Assembly: GCA_965216225.1 (NCBI GenBank)
Contig: CBDCFF010000016.1
Location: forward strand, 5,280 to 69,279
Direction of reading: 5' to 3'
Length of the DNA: 64,000 nucleotides
Source: 3107 sp965216225
GTDB taxonomy: Bacteria > Pseudomonadota > Alphaproteobacteria > Rhodobacterales > Rhodobacteraceae
Made by a program: the position numbers and the translations under genes. Shown here in pieces: positions 33,885 to 42,117 of the stretch (its first letter is position 1; each line of letters opens with the position of its first letter). The notes beneath the pieces were generated by a model. The model had not been told where the DNA came from. It did not search any database and saw nothing but the letters and a program-made list of their open reading frames with translations.

Positions 33885-34068
33885 CCCGGTTCGACACGGC
33901 CACGCTTTACGCGGTGTTCTCCGATGACGGCATCAATGGCTGCGCGATCGCCTTCCAGCGCCACCTGCGCGCGGCCTTTGCCCATGTCGAAATCGAAAGC
34001 TGCGCCTCAGGCGGGGGCCGCATCGACTTTGGCATCCCGGGGCGCACCCATCGGGTCTGGCCGAAGGC
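33885..34068 (+). pseudogene. Alpha-galactosidase (GH36) remnant
   Basis: Contains LRAAFAHVEIESCASGGGRIDFGI, the conserved GH36 block with the CASGGGR motif next to the acid/base region, followed by RTHRVW. The preceding bases (RFDTATLYAVFSDDG) look like another part of a glycosidase. The rest of the roughly 700-codon gene is deleted. The piece is joined directly to a dehydratase fragment at about 34068. Confidence 0.65.
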
Positions 34069-34900
34069 GTGAAGCGCGGGGTTTGGGAAGCTGGCGGTTT
34101 CCCGGTCGAATTTCCGGTGATGAGCCTGGGCGAGTCGCAGATGAAGCCGACCGCCATGCTCTTTCGCAACCTGCTGGCCATGGATGTCGAGGAATCGGTT
34201 CGCGCTTACGGCATCGACGGGGTGGTCCTTCCGGGCGGCTGCGACAAGACCACGCCAGGCCAGTTGATGGGCGCGGCCTCCGTCGATCTGCCGGCCATCG
34301 TGGTCAGTTCCGGCCCGATGCTGAACGGCAAGTGGCAGGGCAGGGACATCGGCTCCGGCACCGATGTCTGGAAATTCTCCGAGAGGGCCTGAAAATGTCC
34401 GGCATCGCCACCCGCGAAGCCTTCGAGGGCGCGATCCTCGCCAATGCCGTCGCGGGCCGTGTGGGCGTTGATCTGACCATCGACGATTTCGAGATTGGCA
34501 GCGGCATTCCCCTGCTGGTCAACTGTATGCCATCCGGCAGATACCTGATGGAGGATTTCTGCCATGCAGGCGGGATGCCGGTGATCCTGTCGGAACTGAA
34601 ACACCTGCTGCGCCCGGCCCGAACGGTCATGGGTACAGACATTGCTTGAGCATGAGGGTGAGGCTCATGTATTTGAAAATATGGAAGACCTGAAGGCCAC
34701 CATCGACAATGACGACCTGCCGGTCACGAAAGACAGCATTCTGGTTCTGATTGGCACCGTCATCCTGCATGTCTCACCCGAGGCGAATGATGGCGGCTTG
34801 CCGGCGCTCGTCGAAACCGGCGACCGCATCCGCTTTTCGGCCAGCCGGGGCCAGCTTGAACTGCTGGTTTCCGAGGCGGAAATCGAAAGGACACCCGCCC
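34069..34900 (+). pseudogene. IlvD/Edd-family sugar-acid dehydratase remnant
   Basis: Three separated pieces of one [Fe-S] dehydratase. 34072-34385: GFPVEFPVMSLGESQMKPTA, VLPGGCDKTTPGQLMGAASV with the cluster-ligand Cys, SGPMLNGKWQGRD. 34395-34640: ATREAFEGAILANAV, GVDLTIDDFEIGSGIPLLVN, GRYLMEDFCHAGGMPV. 34642-34900: HEGEAHVFENMEDLKATIDN, ILVLIG, VILHVSPEANDGGLPALV. Segments between them are deleted and the frames differ. The family acts on L-arabinonate or similar sugar acids; with dgoK and dgoA next door, galactonate-type dehydration is likely. Non-functional. Confidence 0.85.
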
Positions 34901-34996
34901 ATGGTCGATGCGACCTTGTTTCTCGCCTCCAAAGCCAGCAGAATGATGACCGGGCAAATGATAGTCGTCGATGGCGGCGTCGTCACCACGGGATAG
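34901..34996 (+). pseudogene. C-terminal stub of a short-chain dehydrogenase
   Basis: VDATLFLASKASRMMTGQMI followed by VVDGG is the typical end of an SDR (the loop after the active site and the last strand). No Rossmann start or SYK motif is present; the piece is fused to the dehydratase tail. Probably the sugar dehydrogenase of the pathway. It stops three bases before dgoK. Confidence 0.8.
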
Positions 34997-34999
34997 ATC

Positions 35000-35917
35000 A
35001 TGACACGGAAATTCGCGGATTGGGTGGCCGTTGACTGGGGCACCTCCAATATGCGCGCCTGGATCATTGGGCGGTCCGGAAACATCATTGCACAGACCCG
35101 GTCCGACAAGGGCATGGGCAGACTGGCCCCGGAACAGTTCGAACCGGCCCTTCTGGACCTGATCGGCGATCATCTGTCCACTGAGGGAACCACCCCGATC
35201 ATCTGTTGCGGCATGGTCGGCGCACGTCAGGGCTGGATCGAAGCCGCCTATGCCCCGGTCCCTTGCCACCCCCCCGGCATCGACGCCGCCACCCGCGCAC
35301 CGGCCAGTGACCCGCGCCTCGACGTTCGCATCCTGCCCGGCGTCAGCCAGGACAGCCCCGCCGATGTCATGCGCGGCGAAGAAACCCAGATTGCGGGTTA
35401 TCTGGCCCGGCATCCCGAATTCGACGGCGTCCTCTGCCTGCCCGGCACCCACACCAAATGGGCGCATGTCAGCGCCGGTGAAATCGTCTCTTTCCGCACC
35501 TTCATGACCGGCGAACTCTTTGCCCTGCTCTCTGTCCGGTCGATCCTGCGTCACGGGCCGGCCGGGACGGGCTGGGATGCCGCCGCATTTGCCGCCGCGC
35601 TTGGCGACGCCATGAGCCGCCCGCAGACATTTGCCGCCGACCTGTTCTCGTTGCGTGCCGGAGGGCTGTTGCACGGGCTGACCCCGGCAAGGGCGCGGGC
35701 GCGGCTTTCAGGTCTGCTGATCGGCCTGGAACTGGCAGGCGCGCGCCCGTACTGGCTTGGTCGGGCGATCATTCTGATCGGTTCGCCAACCCTGTCCCGC
35801 CTCTACCATTCGGCGCTCGTCCAACAGGGAGTCGCAGCCAGAATCGCCAATGGCGGCGAAATCACGCTTGCGGGGCTCGGGGCCGCCCATGAAGCAATGA
35901 GGAAATCCGACCGATGA
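35000..35917 (+). CDS. dgoK: 2-Dehydro-3-deoxygalactonokinase
   Basis: 305 residues. Phosphorylates 2-keto-3-deoxygalactonate with ATP in the De Ley-Doudoroff pathway. DgoK features: the N-terminal phosphate-binding strand VAVDWGTSNMRAWII, ICCGMVGARQGWIEAAYAPV, VLCLPGTHTKWAHV and TFMTGELFALLS. The stop overlaps dgoA (ATGA). Intact although the upstream steps are lost. Confidence 0.94.
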   Translation: MTRKFADWVAVDWGTSNMRAWIIGRSGNIIAQTRSDKGMGRLAPEQFEPALLDLIGDHLSTEGTTPIICCGMVGARQGWIEAAYAPVPCHPPGIDAATRAPASDPRLDVRILPGVSQDSPADVMRGEETQIAGYLARHPEFDGVLCLPGTHTKWAHVSAGEIVSFRTFMTGELFALLSVRSILRHGPAGTGWDAAAFAAALGDAMSRPQTFAADLFSLRAGGLLHGLTPARARARLSGLLIGLELAGARPYWLGRAIILIGSPTLSRLYHSALVQQGVAARIANGGEITLAGLGAAHEAMRKSDR

Positions 35918-36525
35918 GCCGCCGTCAGATCATCGCCATTCTGCGTGGCATACGCCCCGATGAGGCCAGGGATATTGGCGATTCGCTGATCGAAAGCGGC
36001 ATCACCCGGATCGAGGTGCCGTTGAACTCGCCGGACCCGCTTCGATCCATCGGCATCCTGGCGCGCGCCTTCGGCGACGTTGCCGAGATCGGCGCAGGCA
36101 CGGTGCTGTCGCCCGATCAGGTTGCCGAAGTGGCAGGCGCAGGCGGCAGGATGATTGTCTCGCCCGACTGCAACCCGAAGGTGATCGTCGCCACAAAGGC
36201 GGCAGGTCTTGCCTCTTATCCGGGCGTCGCCACCCCGACAGAGGCCCTCGCCGCGCTGCGCAATGGCGCGGACGGGCTGAAATTCTTTCCCGCTTTCCTG
36301 ATCGGCTCCAAAGGCTATGCGGCCATTTCCGCCGTCCTGCCCGACGGCGCGGCCTGCTATGCCGTCGGCGGCGTCGGTCCGGCCGATTTCGCCGAATGGT
36401 TCGGCGCCGGCATCACCGGCTTCGGCATCGGCGCCGGCCTTTACAGACCCGGCCTCGGCGCTGTCGAAGTCCGCGCGCGCGCGCGCGCCATCGTCGCGGC
36501 CCATGACAGGGCGGCCCGGCAATGA
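35914..36525 (+). CDS. dgoA: 2-Dehydro-3-deoxy-6-phosphogalactonate aldolase
   Basis: 203 residues, KDPG/KDPGal aldolase fold. Cleaves 6-phospho-2-keto-3-deoxygalactonate to pyruvate and glyceraldehyde 3-phosphate. Motifs: IIAILRGIRPDEA, ITRIEVPLNSPDP (Glu in the active site), IGAGTVLSPDQV, and DGLKFFPA with the Schiff-base Lys. The C-terminus is encoded over a 17-base alternating CG tract (36472-36488). Overlaps dgoK and the next gene by four bases each. Confidence 0.94.
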   Translation: MSRRQIIAILRGIRPDEARDIGDSLIESGITRIEVPLNSPDPLRSIGILARAFGDVAEIGAGTVLSPDQVAEVAGAGGRMIVSPDCNPKVIVATKAAGLASYPGVATPTEALAALRNGADGLKFFPAFLIGSKGYAAISAVLPDGAACYAVGGVGPADFAEWFGAGITGFGIGAGLYRPGLGAVEVRARARAIVAAHDRAARQ

Positions 36526-37370
36526 GCGTGCGCGTCTTTGACAGCCGGGTCTGCGAACTCGGCGAGGGCGCGCTCTGGCACCCTGGGCGCGGACAACTTT
36601 TCTGGTTCGACATTCTCGGCAGGCGGCTGATGACGGTAGAGGCCGGAACGCAGCGCCAGTGGCAATTTGACGAACACGTTTCCGCAGCGGGCTGGATCGA
36701 CGCCGACACCCTGCTGATCGCGTCCGAAACTGCGCTTTCGACGTTCGATCTGGCGACGGCCAAGCAGGATGTGATCACCCCGCTGGAGGCCGACAACCCC
36801 GCGATGCGTTCCAATGACGGCCGGGCCGATTGGTGGGGCGGGTTCTGGATCGGCACGATGGGAAAATCGGCCGAACCGAAGGCAGGCGCCATTTACCGGT
36901 TCTACAGGGGAAGCCTCGAAAAGCTCTTTGGCGACATTACCATCCCCAACTCCATCTGCTTTTCGCCTGACCGCGCCCATGCCTATTTCACCGACACCGT
37001 CACCGGCATCATCATGCGCCAGACGCTGGATGACGAAGGCTGGCCCGAAGGCGGCGCTGAACCATTCCTTGATCTGGCCTCCGGGAACTTCAAACCCGAC
37101 GGTTCGGTCATTGATGCCGAAGGCTGCCTGTGGAACGCGCAATGGGGCGCGGCGCGGGTCGCGCGTTATTCGCCCGAGGGGCAGTTCCGCTCTGCCATCG
37201 GTTTTCCGGCCACGCAGATCAGTTGCCCGGCCTTCGGCGGCCCGAACATGACCTCGCTTTTCGCAACCTCCGCCCGGGAAGGGCTTGGAAACCCCGGCGG
37301 TTTCGACGGGCAGACCCATGTTGCCGAAACCGGCGTCAAGGGCCGGTCAGAACCGGGGGTCATTCTCTGA
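36522..37370 (+). CDS. SMP-30/gluconolactonase family protein
   Basis: 282 residues, six-bladed beta-propeller lactonase. Metal ligands are suggested by CELGEGALWHPGRGQLFWFD, SNDGRADWWGGFWIGTM, PNSICFSPDRAHAYFTDT and DAEGCLWNAQWGAARVARYS. In this operon it would hydrolyse galactonolactone to galactonate, the step after the missing dehydrogenase. Overlaps dgoA by four bases. Intact. The 109 bp after it hold only a short unsupported ORF (37378-37500). Confidence 0.9.
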   Translation: MSVRVFDSRVCELGEGALWHPGRGQLFWFDILGRRLMTVEAGTQRQWQFDEHVSAAGWIDADTLLIASETALSTFDLATAKQDVITPLEADNPAMRSNDGRADWWGGFWIGTMGKSAEPKAGAIYRFYRGSLEKLFGDITIPNSICFSPDRAHAYFTDTVTGIIMRQTLDDEGWPEGGAEPFLDLASGNFKPDGSVIDAEGCLWNAQWGAARVARYSPEGQFRSAIGFPATQISCPAFGGPNMTSLFATSAREGLGNPGGFDGQTHVAETGVKGRSEPGVIL

Positions 37371-37479
37371 ACGCCCATGAAACGCACGCTCGGCGCCTGC
37401 AACCGGTCGCAGGTCGAGATCATCCGCGCCCACTCCGATGCGCCGGTTGCGCACAACCATATGGCCCCCGGTTTTCACA

Positions 37480-39570
37480 TCACTCTGCGGCGATCTTGAT
37501 GACCTGAACCATCCTGGCCAGGTTGTCATCGGACAAATGGCACTTGATCTGATGACCATCTTCCAGATAGCGGATCGGCGGCACTTCCTTCTCGCACAGG
37601 CCGTCGCCCACTTTGGATTTCCAGCGGCACCGGGTCTGGAACGGGCAACCTGACGGCGGGTTCATTGCCGAAGGAATGTCGCCTTCCAGCACGATATGTT
37701 CTTTCTTGACCGAGGTGTCGGCGATGGGCACCGCCGACAGCAGCGCCTCGGTATAGGGATGATACGGCGGCTCGAAGACCTGATCGGTGGTGCCCATTTC
37801 CACCACATGGCCCAGATACATCACCATCACCCGGTCGGACAGGTAGCGGACAATCGAAAGGTCATGGCTGATAAAAAGAAGCGTGGTCCCGTTTTTGCGC
37901 TGAATCTCCATCAGCAGATCCGTCACCGCAGCCTGCACCGATACGTCGAGCGCCGAGACAGGTTCATCCGCCACAACGATCTGGGCATCGCCGGCAAACG
38001 CCCGTGCGATGCCGACCCGCTGTTTCTGCCCGCCGGACAATTGCCGCGGCATCCGTTCGGCAAAGGCGCGGGGCAGTTTCACGAGGTCCAGAAGCGTCAG
38101 CATCCGCGCCCTGCGTTCCGCATCTCTGGCACCGATCCCGAACACCTCCAGCGCCCGGATGATCTGCCGACCGACGGTCATCGAGGGGTTCAGCGTATCA
38201 AACGGGTTCTGGAACACCATCTGCACGGAAGACACGGTCTGGGTGTCGCGATCCTCTATCGGGGTATCCTGAATCTCGGTATTGCCGAGCGTGATCTTTC
38301 CTTCGGTCGCGGTCTCCAGCCCCATCAGAACCTTGGCGAAGGTGGATTTGCCGCAGCCGGATTCCCCGACGATGGCAAGGGTTTCCGACTCTCTGGCCTC
38401 AAAGGTCAGGGTCTCGTTCGCCTTGACAACCTTCATATCACCGGAACTGCCGAAAAGCGCATTGGCGGCCACCTGATAATATTTCTTCAGGTGATCCATC
38501 TTCAGCACGACCTCGCCCACCTTGGCCTTTTCGGTTGTCCTGGCGGCCTTTATCGGTGCGTCCCAGTCGATGTCCCCGAAGCGCAGACAGCGGGTTTCGT
38601 GGCGGTCGTCGCCCTCGACCGGGGCCATGGGGATATAGTCCTGATCGCAGGCGCCCTGCTTGAAATAGTCGCAACGCGGGCCAAAATTGCAGCCGTGCGG
38701 TCGTTCATGGGGCAGCGGGAAGTTACCCGGAATCGCGATCAGCGGGCGAGAGTTCTTGTCAGCCCCCGGCAGCGGGATCGAGCGGAACAGCGCCTGCGTA
38801 TAAGGGTGCTGCATCTTGTCGAACACGCCTTCGATGGAACCGCGCTCCACCGCCTCGCCGGAATACATGACGCAGAGCCGGTCGCAGGTTTGCAGAACCA
38901 GACCAAGGTTGTGCGAGATGAACAGCATCGAGGTGCCGTATTTCTTGCCAAGAGCCTTGACCAGTTCGATGACCGCAGCTTCGACCGTCACGTCAAGCGC
39001 CGTGGTCGGTTCATCGAGAATCAGCAGGGAAGGCTTTGACATCAATGCCATGGCGATCACGATTCGCTGCTGTTGACCGCCTGAAAGCTGGTGCGGATAA
39101 CTGTCCAGAATCCGCTTCGGATCGGGCAGTTTCACGTCGCTTACCACTTCCAGCGCCCGGTCAAGGGCTTCCCCGGCGCTGATGCCTTCGTGGATCATCG
39201 GCACTTCCATCAACTGCCTGCCGATCTTCATCGCCGGGTTGAGGGAGGCCATCGGCTCCTGATAGATCATGGCGATTTCATTGCCGCGAATATCGCGCAG
39301 TTCCTCGGGCGTCATTTCGGCCATGTCGCGGCCCTTGAACCTGATCGTGCCGCTGATGATCATGCCGTTCCTGCCAAGATCGCGCATGACCCCAAGCGCG
39401 ACCGTGGACTTGCCGCAGCCGGATTCCCCGACGAGGCCAAGCGCCTCCCCCGGCATGACCCTGGCCGAAAAGTCCATGACCGCCGGAATTTCAAAAAGCC
39501 GGGTCATGAAGCTGATCGACAGCTTTTCGATCTCCAGGATCGGGCCGTCATGGTCTGTTAGCTTCGCCAT
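37480..39570 (-). CDS. Peptide-type ABC transporter, fused double ATP-binding protein
   Basis: 696 residues from MAKLTDHDG (39570; GGGAG upstream). Two complete ABC domains of the DppD/DppF type in one chain. Domain 1: GLVGESGCGKSTVALG, LSGGQQQRIVIAMALM, LLILDEPTTALD, and an oligopeptide-type C-terminal region with Cys-rich HGCNFGPRCDYF. Domain 2: AIVGESGCGKSTFAKV, LSGGQKQRVGIARAF, ADEPVSALD, and SGCPFQTRCRWK. It drives import with the two permeases upstream in the operon. Gene order (minus strand) is binding protein, permease, permease, ATPase. Confidence 0.94.
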   Translation of the reverse strand: MAKLTDHDGPILEIEKLSISFMTRLFEIPAVMDFSARVMPGEALGLVGESGCGKSTVALGVMRDLGRNGMIISGTIRFKGRDMAEMTPEELRDIRGNEIAMIYQEPMASLNPAMKIGRQLMEVPMIHEGISAGEALDRALEVVSDVKLPDPKRILDSYPHQLSGGQQQRIVIAMALMSKPSLLILDEPTTALDVTVEAAVIELVKALGKKYGTSMLFISHNLGLVLQTCDRLCVMYSGEAVERGSIEGVFDKMQHPYTQALFRSIPLPGADKNSRPLIAIPGNFPLPHERPHGCNFGPRCDYFKQGACDQDYIPMAPVEGDDRHETRCLRFGDIDWDAPIKAARTTEKAKVGEVVLKMDHLKKYYQVAANALFGSSGDMKVVKANETLTFEARESETLAIVGESGCGKSTFAKVLMGLETATEGKITLGNTEIQDTPIEDRDTQTVSSVQMVFQNPFDTLNPSMTVGRQIIRALEVFGIGARDAERRARMLTLLDLVKLPRAFAERMPRQLSGGQKQRVGIARAFAGDAQIVVADEPVSALDVSVQAAVTDLLMEIQRKNGTTLLFISHDLSIVRYLSDRVMVMYLGHVVEMGTTDQVFEPPYHPYTEALLSAVPIADTSVKKEHIVLEGDIPSAMNPPSGCPFQTRCRWKSKVGDGLCEKEVPPIRYLEDGHQIKCHLSDDNLARMVQVIKIAAE

Positions 39571-39732
39571 TAACTTTCTCCCTGTTGGAAGCCGGACGGG
39601 CAGGTCGGCAATCTGTCGGTTCTGCATCGGCATCACATCGGTGCACGTCCCGGACCAACCACTGGCAACCTTTCACCCTCCGTTCCCTGTTCCGGGATCG
39701 GGGCGACCGCGCCGCCCCGCCTTTGCGCATCA

Positions 39733-40929
39733 TCAGTCGCGCAGGCTTTCCTCGCGCAGCCCGTCCGCCAGAAGGTTGAGCCCCAGGACCAGGCTCAGCA
39801 ACGCCAGTGCAGGCGGCAGGGCCGGGTGCAGATAGACGGACAGGAGCTTGCGCCCCTCGTTGATCGTCGAACCCCAGTCCGGGCTTTCCGGCGGCAGGCC
39901 GAGACCGAAAAAGCCCAAGGTGCCAAGCAGGATGGTGACGTAACCGATCCTGAGACAGAAATCGACGATCAGCGGTCCGCGCACGTTTGGCAGTATCTCC
40001 CACAGCATGATGTACCACGGCCCCTCGCCCCGGGTCTGCGCCGCCGCCGCATAGTCGCGCGACTTGATGTCGAAGGTCAGGCCGCGCACGATCCGGAAGA
40101 CCGTGGGCGAGTTGACGAAGACAACCGACACGAACACCACCAGCAGGCCGCCGGGAATGTCAAACCCGTCCAGCGCCGGGGGCAGGATGGTGATCGCGGA
40201 ATTTCCGCCCACCTGCGAGATCAGCGACAGATACAGCCAGCCGCCGATGATCGTGATGACCGCGATCATGGTGTTGCGCGTCTGCGGCTGGGTGTGGAAA
40301 CGGGAATTCACCAGCACCCACAGGAAGATCAGCGGGAAGAAGAACAGAACCGCAGCCATGTATTGCGGCAGACCGGTCAACACGATTTCCGGCGTCACCA
40401 GCAGGTAGAACAGCAGGATCACCGGGAAGGCGAGGATCAGGTTGGCGATGAAGGACAGGATGGTGTCCAGTCGCCCGCCGAAATAACCCGCCGGCAGCCC
40501 AAGGGTAATGCCGACCATGAAGGCAAAGATCGTTGCCAGCGGGGCAATGCGGATCACCACCCAGGCGCCCGCCACGACGCGGCTGAACACGTCGCGCGCC
40601 AGGTTGTCACCGCCCAGCAGGTAATAGCGATAGGCAATGGTTTCATTGGCGATCAGCGTTCCCGGCGGCTTGTTCTTCATGCCTGAAACCTGCGTCAGCG
40701 GGTCGTGGGTCAGGATCATGTCCAGCGATCCGAAAAACCCGGTGAAGACCCAGAACATGACGATGCCAAAGCCGATCATGCCGACGATACTGTCGAACAG
40801 CTTGCCATAAAGCCCCAGCCGACGCTTGAAGGTCATTGACAGCCAGAAGGTCGCAATCAGCGCGATCCAGACCGGAAGAAGCTGAATGACGATCTGGACG
40901 ATGATTCCGATGCCGGAAAGTGATTCCAT
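39733..40929 (-). CDS. Peptide-type ABC transporter permease (DppC-like)
   Basis: 398 residues, longer than typical DppC because of an N-terminal membrane extension (IGIIVQIVIQLLPVWIALIA and GMIGFGIVMFWVFTGFFG) and an insert near residues 215-260. The BPD_transp core contains YLLGGDNLARDVFSRVVAGA, LPAGYFGGRLDTILSFIANL and the EAA-like SRDYAAAAQTRGEGPWYIML. It ends in a typical LNLLADGLREESLRD. Transcribed with the DppB-like gene 13 bp upstream. Substrate unknown. Confidence 0.9.
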   Translation of the reverse strand: MESLSGIGIIVQIVIQLLPVWIALIATFWLSMTFKRRLGLYGKLFDSIVGMIGFGIVMFWVFTGFFGSLDMILTHDPLTQVSGMKNKPPGTLIANETIAYRYYLLGGDNLARDVFSRVVAGAWVVIRIAPLATIFAFMVGITLGLPAGYFGGRLDTILSFIANLILAFPVILLFYLLVTPEIVLTGLPQYMAAVLFFFPLIFLWVLVNSRFHTQPQTRNTMIAVITIIGGWLYLSLISQVGGNSAITILPPALDGFDIPGGLLVVFVSVVFVNSPTVFRIVRGLTFDIKSRDYAAAAQTRGEGPWYIMLWEILPNVRGPLIVDFCLRIGYVTILLGTLGFFGLGLPPESPDWGSTINEGRKLLSVYLHPALPPALALLSLVLGLNLLADGLREESLRD

Positions 40930-40942
40930 GAAACAGCCCCCC

Positions 40943-41989
40943 TCAGGAAATCCGGATGCGCGGGTTCAGGTAGACATAACCGATATCCGAGATCAGTTGC
41001 GTCAGCAGAACCACCACGACCGACACGACGGAAATACCCAGCAGCAATTCGATGTCATTGTTGCTGGCGGCCTGAACAAGCGCCCAGCCGAAGCCCTTGT
41101 AGTTGAAAAGCGTCTCGACAATGACGACGCCGTTCAGAAGCCACGGCACCTGCAACATGATGACCGTAAACGGCGCGATCAGTGCGTTGCGCAATGCGTG
41201 TTTCAGAACGATGTTGCCAAAGCTCACCCCCTTCAGCCGCGCGGTGCGGATATATTGTGCGGTCATGACCTCGGCCATCGAGGCGCGGGTCATGCGGGCG
41301 ATGTAGCCCATGCCGTAAAGCGCGATCGTCAGAACCGGCAGTGTGAAATTGGCGAACGTGATATCCTCCATCGCGCTCGCCGCGCTGCCCTTGAACCATC
41401 TCAGGCCCACCGCCGACGATGCGAAAATCGCGATCAGGATGACGCCCGAGACATATTCGGGCGTGGCGGTGCTCAGGATCGAGAACGAGGAAAGGGACCG
41501 GTCGGTTTTCGAGCCTTCCTTCATCCCGGCCAGCACCCCGACGATCAGCGAGGCCGGCACCATCACCAGCAGCACCGCAAGCATCAGTTTCCCGGTCAGG
41601 GCAAGGCGTTTCCAGACGATGCCCGCCACGGAGTCCTTGAACACGGAGCTTTCGCCCCAATCCCCCTGCAAAACGCCGCAGAAGGTCGGCGCATCATCGG
41701 CAGGGGTGTCGATCCCGATGCAGCGGCCTTTCACGACGCCCTCGGCGTTGGTGCGCCGAAAGCCCGGAACGACCCCCAGCCATTCGCCGTATTTGATGAC
41801 ATCGGGCCTGAGATAGCCGTTCGACCCCAGCCATGCCGTCACCTGTTCGTCGGACATCCGCTGGTTGCCTTCGGACTTGGCGAGCTTTTCGAGGTTCGGA
41901 TAGAGGTTGGTCAGGAAAAACACGATGTATGTCAGGCAGATCGCGGTCAGAACCATGACCCCCAGGCGACGCAATATAAAGATCCCCAT
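40943..41989 (-). CDS. Peptide-type ABC transporter permease (DppB-like)
   Basis: 348 residues. Begins with the family's N-terminal helix (MGIFILRRLGVMVLTAICLT), carries a periplasmic loop of about 100 residues containing a Cys pair (RCIGIDTPADDAPTFCGVLQ), and the core VKRG-like region TARLKGVSFGNIVLKHALRN with its EAA loop. It ends VYLNPRIRIS. Operon partner of the DppC-like permease and fused ATPase. Confidence 0.9.
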   Translation of the reverse strand: MGIFILRRLGVMVLTAICLTYIVFFLTNLYPNLEKLAKSEGNQRMSDEQVTAWLGSNGYLRPDVIKYGEWLGVVPGFRRTNAEGVVKGRCIGIDTPADDAPTFCGVLQGDWGESSVFKDSVAGIVWKRLALTGKLMLAVLLVMVPASLIVGVLAGMKEGSKTDRSLSSFSILSTATPEYVSGVILIAIFASSAVGLRWFKGSAASAMEDITFANFTLPVLTIALYGMGYIARMTRASMAEVMTAQYIRTARLKGVSFGNIVLKHALRNALIAPFTVIMLQVPWLLNGVVIVETLFNYKGFGWALVQAASNNDIELLLGISVVSVVVVLLTQLISDIGYVYLNPRIRIS

Positions 41990-42117
41990 AACGCCTCCAT
42001 TGTCGTATCACGGAAACATCCGCCCGAATGGCGGGTATTCAGAGGCGCACTCGCCCGGTTTCCGTATTGGCGATTGGCGGGCAGGGCCGCACGCGGCGGC
42101 CCCGCAGTGCGATACGC

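Noticed and set aside
36472..36488. 17-base alternating CG tract in the 3' end of dgoA
   Set aside because: Encodes a plausible Arg-Ala helix (RARARA) common in GC-rich genomes; no sign of slippage or regulatory role.
37378..37500. Small ORF (about 40 codons) after the SMP-30 gene
   Set aside because: Overlaps the ABC ATPase stop on the other strand, no ribosome site or recognisable motif; perhaps a scrap of a further lost gene.
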